Source: JAZDFC01 sp043808235 (lineage in GTDB: Bacteria; Bacteroidota; Ignavibacteria; Ignavibacteriales; Melioribacteraceae). Taken from it: 62,217 nucleotides of DNA. The stretch covers positions 1-62,217 of the forward strand of contig JAZDFC010000075.1 of NCBI GenBank assembly GCA_043808235.1, written 5' to 3'. Below the pieces are notes generated by a model. The model did not search any database, was not told where the DNA came from, and worked only from the letters and a program-made list of their open reading frames with translations. The position numbers and the translations under genes were made by a program. Positions 1 to 9,093 of this stretch are shown one piece after another; positions within the stretch are counted from its first letter, which is position 1, and every line of letters begins with the position of its first letter.

Positions 1-48
1 CTTGAGATCTGCTTTGAGTTGCTCGATCATTTCTTCGGTTAGTTCCAT
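1..48 (-). CDS. Truncated 5' end of a probable IS256-family transposase
   Basis: Only the first 16 codons are in the window, read leftward from an ATG at 48 and running off the edge. They encode MELTEEMIEQLKADLK, which resembles the N-terminus of IS256/mutator-type transposases as I remember them. An AAGGA-like ribosome binding site lies just upstream. The upstream 150 bases contain a strong hairpin and an end-like sequence, which fits the outer end of an insertion element. The identification rests on a very short peptide and context. Confidence 0.45.
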   Translation of the reverse strand, partial: MELTEEMIEQLKADLK

Positions 49-205
49 TGTGTAAATCCTTATAATGGTTAAAGAATTTGTTAAATATTTTCGCCTAATG
101 CAAGCGCGATTTTCGAGAGGCTAAGCTCCGTTTCGCTACGCGCCACTCCGCTTAGCCGCTCTTTCTACTTTAACCATTTACACAAAATTATTTACACTCC
201 CTGAT
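49..205 (-). mobile_element. Probable terminal region of an IS256-like insertion element
   Basis: This is the non-coding stretch between the truncated transposase start and the presumed element end near 174-201. Read on the minus strand, the end is GAGTGTAAATAATTTTGTG followed by TAAATGG, the type of terminal sequence seen in some IS256-family elements. Inside it, GGCTAAGC at 119-126 pairs with GCTTAGCC at 150-157 to form a GC-rich hairpin unlike the AT-rich flanks. A 38-bp segment at 77-114 recurs at 18944-18981. The exact boundary and any target duplication cannot be fixed because only one end is present. Confidence 0.45.
77..114. repeat. 38-bp dispersed repeat, copy 1
   Basis: It matches 18944-18981 at 35 of 38 positions without gaps; the shared core includes TAAATATTTTCGCCT and TGCAAGCGCGATTTTC. 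This copy sits in the leader of the truncated transposase, so the second copy may be a remnant of a related element. Confidence 0.7.
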
Positions 206-639
206 AAACCAAAAGTCACCCCTCTTTTATTTTATGGCTACTTCCCCAACTATTATTTCTAAATTATTTGTTATAAATACATATTGCCTATTTCTCTCAT
301 CATTATAAAAAATCTTCGTAATTTTAGTTTTTTTTCACCTTGTTCTCTTTATCTGTTACCTTTATTATTTCTTCCTTATTTACTCCAAGTCCCCAACTCT
401 TCGTCTCCTTTTTCATTATTGTTTCTTTTACTAATGGTGTAGATGTAGATTTTTCTATCAGTTTTAATATTTGCCAAATATAGGCTGACCGACATATATT
501 ATTTCTGTATTTTTACTCATGTCGTTCTCTTGTTTGTTTTGCTTACAACAAAATTACGACTTTCGGGAGCTGCTTTTTTGTAACTTCCTTTATTTTTTGT
601 CGGTTAGTAGTAAAAGTATTTGTCGTTTTATATCAAGTC
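206..639. other. AT-rich intergenic stretch, nothing recognised
   Basis: This T-rich stretch has no convincing reading frame, RNA gene or terminator. It separates the probable insertion-element end from the first complete gene. I see no clear promoter motif. Confidence 0.5.
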
Positions 640-693
640 ATGTTAGTGAATTATTTCAAATGGATTCTGGTAAATACTCCCATAAAATATAAA

Positions 694-1203
694 ATGGAAT
701 CAGCTTTAGAAAAACAATTGATGAACTCTTATAAAAATGAATGGATTTCATTTTTAAATTCTCATCCCGAATATTTTGAGGAAGCAATTCAATTAGCGGT
801 TTCCGATAAACAACCATATTCATGGCGTTCGGCATTTTTACTAGGCAGTTTCATTGAAGAAAACGACAAACGAATTAAGAAACATATTCCATCGATCATG
901 GGATGTATTCAAAATAAGAAAGACGGTCATCAAAGGGAATTACTTAAAATTCTTTATAAGATGGAAATTAAAGAGAAGCACGAGGGTCAGCTTTTTAATA
1001 TTTGTATGAATCTGTGGGAACAGATTGATAAAGACCCTTCAGTACGAATAACAGCGTTGAAATTCATAATCAAAATAGTTAAAAAGTATCCCGAGTTATC
1101 GGAAGAGATAATGGTACTAACACAAGATCAATATTTAGAAACATTATCGCCAGGAGTAAAAAGTTCGGTTAATAAAATTATTCAAGAAGTAATCCGAGAA
1201 TGA
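694..1203 (+). CDS. Hypothetical helical (HEAT-like) protein
   Basis: I do not recognise a named family. From the ATG at 694 the product is 169 residues, almost entirely alpha-helical, cytoplasmic and without signal peptide. Regularly spaced amphipathic helices (for example SWRSAFLLGSF and PSVRITALKFIIKI) resemble HEAT-type repeats. An upstream in-frame ATG at 640 would add 18 residues, but the methionine opening MESALEKQL looks the more natural start; neither has a strong ribosome binding site. Its stop overlaps the start of the next gene (ATGA at 1200), so the two are probably translationally coupled. Function is unknown; a protein-interaction scaffold is a guess from the fold. Confidence 0.6.
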   Translation: MESALEKQLMNSYKNEWISFLNSHPEYFEEAIQLAVSDKQPYSWRSAFLLGSFIEENDKRIKKHIPSIMGCIQNKKDGHQRELLKILYKMEIKEKHEGQLFNICMNLWEQIDKDPSVRITALKFIIKIVKKYPELSEEIMVLTQDQYLETLSPGVKSSVNKIIQEVIRE

Positions 1204-2045
1204 ATATGAGAAAACCGGAACCCATTGAAGTGAGATATCTATTCCCCGAATTATATTTGGAATTGATTGATCTGTTGAGAAACTTATCCCGGGATGAATG
1301 GTACTATTCAACATCAAGTTCTAAATGGAATGTGAAAGATATTGTTGCACATCTGATTGATACTGATTTGAGACGGATATCTTTTCAAAGGGATAAATTT
1401 AACCCGCCACAGCCCGGTAAACCGGTTGGGAATTATCAGCAGCTTGTCGATTACCTGAATCATCTCAATAACTCATGGATTGAAGTTTCGAAAAGGTTGA
1501 GTCCGGGTATATTAATAGATTTACTCAACTATACATGTGTTGAGATTCCCAAATTGCTGAATTCGTTAGATATGAATGCAGAAGCATTATTTAGTGTTAG
1601 CTGGGCGGGCGAAGATAAATCAAAAAACTGGTTTGATATTGCAAGAGAATACACCGAGAAATGGTATCATCAACAGCAGATAAGAGAAGCCGTTGGAAAA
1701 CCTTTGCTGGTTGAACAAAGGTGGATTCATCCAATAATTGATACTTTCGTAAGAGGTTTGCCGCATATTTATCAGAACGTATTTTGCGATGTTGAAAACG
1801 CAACTGTCGTATTTCACGTTGAGGATTTACCGGGCGGCGATTGGAGTCTGGTAAAAAACAATTCATGGGAATTATTTACCGGATCGAGTCCTGATTATAA
1901 TTCAAAAGTTACGATGAATACAGATACAGCCTGGAGAATGTTCTCGAAGAATATTTCAAAAGATATAGCAAAGCAGCGAACATTTATTGAAGGCAATAAT
2001 ACTTTGGGATTGTTTATTTTAGAATTGACAACCTTTATGAAATGA
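1200..2045 (+). CDS. DinB-like / mycothiol-maleylpyruvate-isomerase-N type protein
   Basis: This is a 281-residue soluble protein. Its N-terminal half has the four-helix features of the DinB/MDMPI superfamily: an early helix with LIDLLRNLSRDEW, then WNVKDIVAHLIDTDLRR, where the histidine is the usual metal-ligand position, and a later WYHQQQIREAVGKP helix with a second candidate histidine. Family members are metal-dependent thiol-transfer or detoxification enzymes, but most are uncharacterised. The C-terminal part (about residue 185 onward) resembles an SCP2-like or MDMPI C-terminal beta domain. It overlaps the preceding gene by four bases. The substrate cannot be deduced. Confidence 0.7.
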   Translation: MNMRKPEPIEVRYLFPELYLELIDLLRNLSRDEWYYSTSSSKWNVKDIVAHLIDTDLRRISFQRDKFNPPQPGKPVGNYQQLVDYLNHLNNSWIEVSKRLSPGILIDLLNYTCVEIPKLLNSLDMNAEALFSVSWAGEDKSKNWFDIAREYTEKWYHQQQIREAVGKPLLVEQRWIHPIIDTFVRGLPHIYQNVFCDVENATVVFHVEDLPGGDWSLVKNNSWELFTGSSPDYNSKVTMNTDTAWRMFSKNISKDIAKQRTFIEGNNTLGLFILELTTFMK

Positions 2046-2284
2046 ACGATACTCTGCCTGCTGGCTTAATAATTAATTCTCTGGACTTCCAATTATATTT
2101 GCTACTATTAATTCTGATTGAACAACAAGCATGAGAAAATAATACTCCTTTTTCAATGCTATTCGATTTGATATGGAAATAAAATATTAATAAATTACAT
2201 CTCCGCATTGCTCTTCTATATTTCTAACGGTCGCAATGCCTCCTGGTTGTATTTAATATTCAACTCAATTAGAGGAGGTTCAAA

Positions 2285-2851
2285 ATGATATTTGTATTCT
2301 TCAGAAAGAGTATGATAATTCTTTTCGCATTATTTTTCCTTGCGTCTTTATTAATAGCACAAAATGAAAATAACAGTGTGAGGACGGAAGTGTCCCGGGA
2401 CAGCCTGATAAAAGTCGCTCGTTCAATAATAGACTCGGCGAGATGCCGTGTCTTAGTTACTGTAGATGAATTCGGGAAACCGCACGCAAGGGAGATGGAT
2501 CCTTTTATTCCCGATGAAAATATGATTATCTGGCTTGGTACAAACCCCAAAACCCGTAAAGTTAAGCAGATAGAAAACAATCCCAACGTTGTAGTTTTTT
2601 ACTACGAAACAAAGGGATTGAGTTATGTGGCAGTTGAGGGTAAAGCCACAATCGTAAAAGATCCCGATCAAAAAGCTAAACACTGGAAAAACTATTGGAA
2701 AAGATATTATCCCGACAGAGATAAAGATTTTGTTTTAATTCAGGTAATTCCGGATAACTTGGAGTTAGTCAGTTATAAACATAATCTTTTTTGGAATACC
2801 GATTCGTTTTTGCCAAACTCGGTTAAATTTGATAATGCCGGAATTAAGTGA
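2285..2851 (+). CDS. Exported pyridoxamine 5'-phosphate oxidase-like FMN-binding protein
   Basis: This 188-residue protein has a strong ribosome binding site (GAGGAGG) before the ATG at 2285. The N-terminus is a signal peptide, with hydrophobic residues 10-24 ending near LLIAQNE. The mature part is a split-barrel flavin domain of the PNPOx/general-stress type: ARSIIDSARCRVLVTVDEFG, then REMDPFIPDENMIIWLGT, then KVKQIENNPNVVVFYYE and a final VIPDNLELVSY strand. Cytoplasmic relatives bind FMN or a deazaflavin. A periplasmic location is less usual and is inferred only from the signal peptide. It stands alone. Confidence 0.8.
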   Translation: MIFVFFRKSMIILFALFFLASLLIAQNENNSVRTEVSRDSLIKVARSIIDSARCRVLVTVDEFGKPHAREMDPFIPDENMIIWLGTNPKTRKVKQIENNPNVVVFYYETKGLSYVAVEGKATIVKDPDQKAKHWKNYWKRYYPDRDKDFVLIQVIPDNLELVSYKHNLFWNTDSFLPNSVKFDNAGIK

Positions 2852-2858
2852 TAATTAG

Positions 2859-3086
2859 TATCTGAAATTATTTCTACTGCCTGCGTTTGATGAATTTCTC
2901 ATCAGTTACAAAGACAGAAGCGCGTGTATTCCTTCAAATCAGAACGCAAAAATTATTTCGAGCAACAGATTGTTCCGGCCTGTAATTGTTAAAAACGGAA
3001 TGGTAACCGGGATATGGAAATCAAAGAAAGAAAAAAACAGAAAATTTATTAGTCTCACTTTTTCAAATCTGCCAGCAGTAGAATAA
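2859..3086 (+). pseudogene. 3' remnant of a winged-helix DNA-binding (HTH_42/AlkZ-like) gene
   Basis: An open frame without a start codon encodes about 75 residues ending at the TAA at 3084-3086. It begins LFLLPAFDEFLISYKDRSA and continues with FRPVIVKNGMVTGIWK. Both are hallmark stretches of the C-terminal part of the winged-helix family typified by AlkZ/YcaQ, whose full-length members are about 350-400 residues. A TAG at 2856-2858 closes the frame upstream and no N-terminal part is found, so this is a truncated relic. The preceding gene ends only a few bases before it, so a deletion or the insertion of the neighbour probably removed the rest. Confidence 0.75.
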
Positions 3087-3411
3087 AAGAAATATTACAG
3101 ACACAAATTTTTGATATCAATCGGTTTTATGAATGTAAAACCGAAATTTATTTTAGTTCTCGAGCCAAAATCCCTCAAAAAAGCAGCTATTAGTAAATTG
3201 ATATGATTGCATTTTATTCAACCTTCTTTTGAAATGGGCTTTTAAGTTGATTTTTGGTGTTTGCCCTAAATCCAAATGTGTTGTGAATCAGAAAAATCTT
3301 CAAAAAAGTTAAAATTCCGAATTAATTATCCGATAATATCAATGGTTAAGTCCATTTTAAAGATGGAAACGGAGATTCTGTCAAATACAGCATATAAAAT
3401 TCGAGTTGAAC
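3087..3411. other. Intergenic leader of the kinase operon with one hairpin
   Basis: CGGTTTTA and TAAAACCG around 3121-3144 form an 8-bp stem with a short loop. It is followed by an AT-rich tract and could be a weak terminator or an operator; I cannot tell which. The rest is AT-rich leader before the PAS/kinase operon, with no second gene visible. Confidence 0.4.
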
Positions 3412-4653
3412 ATGGAAGTACAACTAAAAACATCAAGATGTCAATTAGATAATTCCGAAGTTAATTTTGATGAGGAATTGCATGTCCCTTTATTAGATGC
3501 AACACTTCAAGCAGTGGTTGAGGGAATCGTTGTATTGGGACTTGATAAAAAAATAATTTGCCGCAACCGGCAGTTCGATGAAATGTGGCAAATTAATGAG
3601 AGTAATTTTTATTATAGCAATTTCGATTCCATAATTGATTCAATCCGCAATGCCATCCAGGATGCAAAAGAGTTTCTTCCTGTAACAATGGAGTTATTTT
3701 TTAAACCGGAGAAATCGTACAATCAGATTCTGCTTTTAAAAAATGAGAAAGCATATGAGTGGTTTTCGAGGCCTTTGATAATAAAGGGAATTACCGCAGG
3801 GATGGTTTGGAGTTTTAGAGATGTAACAAATTTAAAAATTCAGGAAGATGAAATACGAAATCACATTGAGGAACTTCACACAACACAAGATTTAATTGAG
3901 CAAAATGCATTTGAGCTCGTACAACTGAATTTGAAATTGGAGGAATCCGAAACAAAACTTCAGGAAACGGTAGCAAGCAAGGACAAGTTTTTTTCGATTC
4001 TCGCTCATGATTTAAAAAGTCCTTTTACAGGATTAATTGGATTTACAACAATGCTCGTTGAGGATTTCGATGACTTCAGCCGTGATGAATTAAAAGAGTT
4101 TTTAAATAATGTTAATAAATCGGCTAAGCAAACATTCGCGCTTCTTGAAAATTTACTCGAGTGGTCAAGGATACAGACAGGGCGAATGAATTTTCAGCCG
4201 CAAAATTTTGATCTTGCGGAAGTGAGTGAAACAGTAACCGACCTTTTCTCAGGGAACGCTGCGAAAAAGAAAATCACAGTTAATAACTTAATCGAGAAGT
4301 CTTCAGTAGTTAATGCTGATACGAATATGGTGAATACGCTTTTGAGAAATTTGTTGTCGAATGCAATTAAATTCACGAAACCCGGTGGCGAGATTGAACT
4401 CAATTCTGAATCGGCAGAAGAATATATTAAAGTATCTGTTAAAGATTCCGGAGTTGGAATGAGTCCAGAGGATATTGATAAATTATTTAGAATCGACGTT
4501 CATCACACAAAACGAGGAACTGATAACGAGAAAGGCACAGGATTGGGATTGGTATTATGCGAAGAACTAGTGAAAAAGAACGGCGGAAAAATTTGGGTTG
4601 AGAGCGAACTAAATATTGGAACTACTTTTTCATTCACATTGCCGAAAGGATGA
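3412..4653 (+). CDS. Cytoplasmic PAS-domain sensor histidine kinase
   Basis: The product is 413 residues from the ATG at 3412; a TTG at 3406 is an alternative. There is no signal peptide or membrane segment. The order is a PAS domain (about 25-140, with the closing FRDVTNLKIQEDE helix), a coiled-coil linker (about 140-185), HisKA with the H-box FSILAHDLKSPFTGLIG (phosphoacceptor His about 199), and a HATPase domain with N-box NLLSNAIKF, G1 DSGVGM and G2 GTGLGL. It is a complete kinase and should autophosphorylate in response to a cytosolic cue read by the PAS domain. It is the first gene of a tight run, and its stop overlaps the next start by four bases. Confidence 0.9.
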   Translation: MEVQLKTSRCQLDNSEVNFDEELHVPLLDATLQAVVEGIVVLGLDKKIICRNRQFDEMWQINESNFYYSNFDSIIDSIRNAIQDAKEFLPVTMELFFKPEKSYNQILLLKNEKAYEWFSRPLIIKGITAGMVWSFRDVTNLKIQEDEIRNHIEELHTTQDLIEQNAFELVQLNLKLEESETKLQETVASKDKFFSILAHDLKSPFTGLIGFTTMLVEDFDDFSRDELKEFLNNVNKSAKQTFALLENLLEWSRIQTGRMNFQPQNFDLAEVSETVTDLFSGNAAKKKITVNNLIEKSSVVNADTNMVNTLLRNLLSNAIKFTKPGGEIELNSESAEEYIKVSVKDSGVGMSPEDIDKLFRIDVHHTKRGTDNEKGTGLGLVLCEELVKKNGGKIWVESELNIGTTFSFTLPKG

Positions 4654-6707
4654 ATTTACACGAAGAACGTATGAATGCTACGAATAAAATAACAAATGAA
4701 AATCGGGACACTTTAAATTCCCGTCGTTCTAAACTTGTTTTAAGAACCACAGGAGAGATAAATCAGCGCCGGGAGGAATCTCGTGCCTTTATTGACGAGC
4801 TTATAGATGATTTGCCAATAGTTGCGTGGCAATGTGATTTCTCGGAGATTAAAAAGAAAATTGATACTAACGTTGAAAATGATGTCCGATATTATCTGCA
4901 TCAAAACCGCGTAAAAATTTATACAGATGTAAAAATAAGCGGTGGAAATAAAACCGCTATTTTGTCGCATCATTTCTCTGAAAAGAATCCTTTTCCTTTA
5001 CCGATTGAAAAATTCGTACCTCGAACCTTTAATGGATTTTTATTCGATGCAATTAATTCTTTCGTCGATGGGAAATCTTCATACGAAGTTTTAACACCGC
5101 AGCCAATTCAATTCAACGGCACAAAAGCCAACTGGTTCAAATTCATACTGCACCCGGAACACAAGGATTCATGGTCTAAAGTTATGCTTGTATTCGGCGA
5201 TTCGGATTTTTCAAAGCAGATGAAAGAAAAAATAAAATTGTTGAATACCGTACTAATGTATTCGGCTAACGCCATAGTGATAACAGATATCGACGCGAGG
5301 ATATTATGGGTCAATCCATCTTTTTGCGAGATGACGGGCTATTCCGAAAAAGACGTGGTAGGCGTAAATATTAGTATCTTAAAGTCGGGTAAGAATGATA
5401 AATCCTTATATAAAAATTTGTGGAATACCATTCATGCAGGTAAGATTTGGCACGGTGAATTAATTAACAAGAGAATGGATGGCACACTATACAGCGAGGA
5501 AATGACAATATCTCCAATAAGAAATGATGAAGGTGTTTTAACCCATTTTATTTCGATAAAGGAAGATATTACTTTACGAAACGAAGCTGCCCATACAATT
5601 CAGAAACAGGAAGAGCATTATCGAAGTCTGTACGAAAATGCTGTATTCGGAATCTACCGTTCTACGCCTGAAGGCGAAATATTACTTGCAAATCCGGCAA
5701 TGGTAAAAATGCTCGGCTATGATAGTCTTGATGAATTTGTGAAATTAGCTTCCGATTCTGTTTATGATAATCCTTTGAATAGAATTAAATTTATTGAAAA
5801 GATAAGCACAAAGGGAGAAATCAATAATTTTGAATCGGTATGGCGAAAAAAAGACGGTTCAAAAATATTTGTGATTGAAAATGCAAAGGCAATAAAAGAT
5901 TTTGAAGGCAATGTTAAATACTTCGAAGGTACAGCTGAAGATGTGACTTTACGAAAGGAAGCAGAACTAACTCTTATTGCTGCCAAGGAAAATGCTGAAC
6001 TTTCGAATAAACTAAAATCAGAATTTCTCGCCCAGATATCACACGAAATACGAACTCCGGTTAATGCAATTTTGAGCTTCGCAAGTCTTATTAAAGATGA
6101 TTTACGAGGGCTAATGAATGACGATTTGATGACAAGTTTTAACGTAATTAATCGCGCAGGCACAAGACTTATTAGAACAATCGACTTGATTTTAAATATG
6201 TCCGAGATTCACACCGGCACTTACGAGTATAGTCCTAAAAAGTTAGATCTTTACAATGATATATTGAAAAACGTTTACGATAGTTTTAAAACCTACGCAA
6301 AAGAGAAGAACTTAAAGTTTACTCTCTCAACTGAAGCGCAATCAAGTTTAGTTTATGCCGACGAATATACTGTAAATCAAATATTCAACAACCTTGTTGA
6401 TAATGCAATCAAATACACATCTAAAGGAAGCGTTGAAATAAAAATGCATACTAACACGTCGAAGAAATTATTAATCGATGTTATGGATACAGGTATTGGA
6501 ATTTCGCGCGCATATCTTCAAAATATTTTTACACCTTTCTCGCAAGAGGAACAAGGTTATACTAGAAAATTCGAGGGGAATGGATTGGGGCTTGCATTAG
6601 TTAAGAGTTACTGCGATTTAAATAAGGCCAAAATAAATGTTCATAGTGAGAAAGGAATTGGCAGCAAATTCAGTGTAATTTTCAATACAAATGAGGGAAG
6701 CAAATAG
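4650..6707 (+). CDS. Multi-PAS sensor histidine kinase
   Basis: This 685-residue soluble kinase starts in an ATGA overlap with the preceding gene. An atypical N-terminal sensing region (about 1-195) precedes two PAS domains (about 196-312, with NAIVITDIDARILWVNPSF, and about 320-437). HisKA follows, with FLAQISHEIRTPVNAI (His465), then HATPase with N-box NLVDNAIKYT, G1 DTGIGIS and G2 GNGLGLAL. The stretch EEQGYTRKFEGNGLGLAL also occurs, slightly changed, in the kinase at 11568, so the two catalytic cores look paralogous. No receiver or output domain is fused. It probably feeds a separate response regulator; the closest candidate is the one at 9094-9867. Confidence 0.9.
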   Translation: MNLHEERMNATNKITNENRDTLNSRRSKLVLRTTGEINQRREESRAFIDELIDDLPIVAWQCDFSEIKKKIDTNVENDVRYYLHQNRVKIYTDVKISGGNKTAILSHHFSEKNPFPLPIEKFVPRTFNGFLFDAINSFVDGKSSYEVLTPQPIQFNGTKANWFKFILHPEHKDSWSKVMLVFGDSDFSKQMKEKIKLLNTVLMYSANAIVITDIDARILWVNPSFCEMTGYSEKDVVGVNISILKSGKNDKSLYKNLWNTIHAGKIWHGELINKRMDGTLYSEEMTISPIRNDEGVLTHFISIKEDITLRNEAAHTIQKQEEHYRSLYENAVFGIYRSTPEGEILLANPAMVKMLGYDSLDEFVKLASDSVYDNPLNRIKFIEKISTKGEINNFESVWRKKDGSKIFVIENAKAIKDFEGNVKYFEGTAEDVTLRKEAELTLIAAKENAELSNKLKSEFLAQISHEIRTPVNAILSFASLIKDDLRGLMNDDLMTSFNVINRAGTRLIRTIDLILNMSEIHTGTYEYSPKKLDLYNDILKNVYDSFKTYAKEKNLKFTLSTEAQSSLVYADEYTVNQIFNNLVDNAIKYTSKGSVEIKMHTNTSKKLLIDVMDTGIGISRAYLQNIFTPFSQEEQGYTRKFEGNGLGLALVKSYCDLNKAKINVHSEKGIGSKFSVIFNTNEGSK

Positions 6708-6710
6708 ACA

Positions 6711-7694
6711 ATGCAGTATTCATTTTACATAATCGCTTTTTTTCTTTTTATCGGCAGCGGAGTATATATCTTTTCCCATGTTCAAAAAAAGAAACAAACT
6801 CAAAAGGTAAAAGGTATATTTTCCAAAGAATTTTTTGTTGATCTCAAAAAGTACCGGACAATTATTGGCGAACTTAACGGACGGATAGATCAACTTCAAA
6901 ATTCTTTGAGTATCGTAAATCTAAAAAGTCACAAATTAGAACGCATTAATAGAGAATTGTACGAAGAAAAGATTGAGCTGGAATTAAGGCTTGAGAAGCT
7001 TGAAGCCCTCACTCGAAAAAAAGATGAAATGTTTACAATGTTTGTGCATGATATTAAAAATCCAGCGGGTGTAATCAAAAATTTAGTAGAGCTTTTACAA
7101 ACTTACGATTTAACTGTGAATGAACAGAAAGACATAATTCTATCTCTTATCAAAACATCTGATAGAATTTTATGCTTGGCAGATGAAATTGCAAAGGTCA
7201 TTGCATCCGAATCGGATTTTAAAATGGATGTTAGAGAGTCATCACTTAAGCATACTATTAACGAAGCATATTTATTAAATAATGTAAAAGCAAAAAAGAA
7301 GAATCAGATTCTCCAAATTTCAGTTGATGATAACATTGATGCAATTGAAATGGATTCCGACAAGATAGAGCAGGTGATTGATAATCTTTTAAGCAATGCA
7401 ATAAAATTTTCGCCTGAAGGCACTAATATTAACCTAAATGCTTACAAAAAAGGTAAAGACGTTTTAGTCGAAGTAATAGACGAAGGTCCCGGACTATCAT
7501 TCGATGACATTCAAAACGCTTTTCAAAAAGGGAAACGTCTTTCTACTACTCCAACAAATGGCGAGCACAGCAGCGGTTTAGGTTTATGGATTGTTAAGCG
7601 GATAGTTAATGAACATAAAGGGAAAGTATGGGTTGAAAGCATACCCGGAATCGGTTCAAAGTTTATATTTCAGATTCCTAAGACACAAAAGTGA
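6711..7694 (+). CDS. Membrane-anchored histidine kinase without a sensor domain
   Basis: This 327-residue protein has one N-terminal transmembrane helix (about 4-22) and no room for a periplasmic domain. A basic stretch and a long coiled coil (about 45-105) follow, then HisKA with MFVHDIKNPAGVIKNL (His113) and HATPase with N-box NLLSNAIKF, G1 DEGPGL and G2 SGLGLWIV. It starts three bases after the preceding stop. Because it has an anchor and coiled coil but no PAS or Cache module, it may sense membrane state or work with the PAS proteins next to it; that is inference. Confidence 0.85.
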   Translation: MQYSFYIIAFFLFIGSGVYIFSHVQKKKQTQKVKGIFSKEFFVDLKKYRTIIGELNGRIDQLQNSLSIVNLKSHKLERINRELYEEKIELELRLEKLEALTRKKDEMFTMFVHDIKNPAGVIKNLVELLQTYDLTVNEQKDIILSLIKTSDRILCLADEIAKVIASESDFKMDVRESSLKHTINEAYLLNNVKAKKKNQILQISVDDNIDAIEMDSDKIEQVIDNLLSNAIKFSPEGTNINLNAYKKGKDVLVEVIDEGPGLSFDDIQNAFQKGKRLSTTPTNGEHSSGLGLWIVKRIVNEHKGKVWVESIPGIGSKFIFQIPKTQK

Positions 7695-7727
7695 GAGAAT
7701 ATTTCTTAACCAAAGAAAAAGAATATA

Positions 7728-9089
7728 ATGGAAACGAAAACCTTGGATACCTCAGTCGAAATGAAATTGGATCAGGATGTTGCCGCATTAGAGGCAGTAG
7801 AGTTTATTGCTGATAAAACCGAACAGAAGTATAAAAAACTTCTAAAAGCGCTAAATGACCGAAGTGAGACTTACAAGCAGATATGCAACAATAGCGTTAA
7901 TCCAATTATGATTATTAATCCCGATTCGACAAAGATAGAATGGGGAAATAAACGGGCTATCGATTTTTATTCTCTTACGCTTGAAGAATTAGCCGGTAAG
8001 TTATTACGCGATATCGAACCGAATTTTGCTAATGGATTATTACTGAAACCAGGCTTGATGTTAAAGTCAGGTTCAACCTCAGTTTCCATGTTTATCAAAC
8101 AAAAGGACGGGAGCTCAAGGCATGTTGAAGTGATGTTCACACCATTAATTGTGAATTTTAAAAACTATTTATGCCTCGAATATAACGATATCAGTAAATG
8201 GGAAAAGACTGTAAAACGAATTGAAAATGATGCGAACACAGATGCCGAGCAATTGAAAATTCAATTGATGGAAGAAAAGGCAAAATTAAATGATAGAGAA
8301 AAACGAATTAAAGAATCTTCTGTTAACCGCGAAATACTTGAGAATTCGGAAGATCATTTTATGTATCATTTAAAGAAACAACATGACAACAAGTTCTTAC
8401 TTAATTATACGTCGAGCTCATTCAAATCCATGACAGGATTTGATCTAAACCAGGTAAACTCCTTGGGAGGCTGGTTGGAACTGATAGTGCCGACTGATCT
8501 TTCTCTATACAACAATCTTTTAAACAAACTCGACAAATCAAAAACCGCAAGCGGCACTTATAGAATTCTGAACAACGAAAATAATATTATATGGTTTAAA
8601 GACACCGTAATGCCTGAATACGACAGTTCCGGTACAGCCATTATTGGCTACATGGGAATTGTAAGTAACGTAACAAGACAAAAAGAACTCGAAGAAAAAT
8701 TGCGAGAGTTAAAAGCTTCAGTAAAAAACTTTAGAATGGTTCCGCTTGAGAAACAAATAAATACTGCTAAGGAAGTTAAAAATGAGTACAAGGATATTTT
8801 ATTAAATATATACAAAATTCACGTTCATTATTCCAACGGGATGATTATCGAGGTAAACGAGGAATTCGAAAAAAAATTAGGTTATGCCAAGGAAAAGATA
8901 TTACGACACACTGTAACCGAAATAATAGATCCCGGATCGTATTCGGAATATATTAAAAATGTTGGACGTACAACTAAAGTGCCTTTCGAAATAATTGTTC
9001 GCTGTGAATGGGGAGAAAAACAAAAGTTCCACGCATTGAATGTTCCGAATGAAGTGGGCGATTATCTGCTTTTGCGGATTGCTGATTAA
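7728..9089 (+). CDS. Triple-PAS protein lacking any catalytic output
   Basis: This 453-residue soluble protein ends the kinase operon, 33 bases after the previous stop. I read three PAS domains: about 45-165 (NPIMIINPDSTKIEWGNKRA), about 205-315 (ending in a PAC-like IIGYMGIVSNVTRQKELEEK) and about 360-450 (NGMIIEVNEEFEKKLGYA), joined by coiled-coil linkers. No HisKA, HATPase, GGDEF, EAL or DNA-binding region follows the third PAS; the frame simply ends. It may be a sensory partner that heterodimerises with the adjacent kinases, or a truncated kinase. The clean C-terminus and lack of downstream kinase remnants favour the former. Confidence 0.8.
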   Translation: METKTLDTSVEMKLDQDVAALEAVEFIADKTEQKYKKLLKALNDRSETYKQICNNSVNPIMIINPDSTKIEWGNKRAIDFYSLTLEELAGKLLRDIEPNFANGLLLKPGLMLKSGSTSVSMFIKQKDGSSRHVEVMFTPLIVNFKNYLCLEYNDISKWEKTVKRIENDANTDAEQLKIQLMEEKAKLNDREKRIKESSVNREILENSEDHFMYHLKKQHDNKFLLNYTSSSFKSMTGFDLNQVNSLGGWLELIVPTDLSLYNNLLNKLDKSKTASGTYRILNNENNIIWFKDTVMPEYDSSGTAIIGYMGIVSNVTRQKELEEKLRELKASVKNFRMVPLEKQINTAKEVKNEYKDILLNIYKIHVHYSNGMIIEVNEEFEKKLGYAKEKILRHTVTEIIDPGSYSEYIKNVGRTTKVPFEIIVRCEWGEKQKFHALNVPNEVGDYLLLRIAD

Positions 9090-9093
9090 AATA

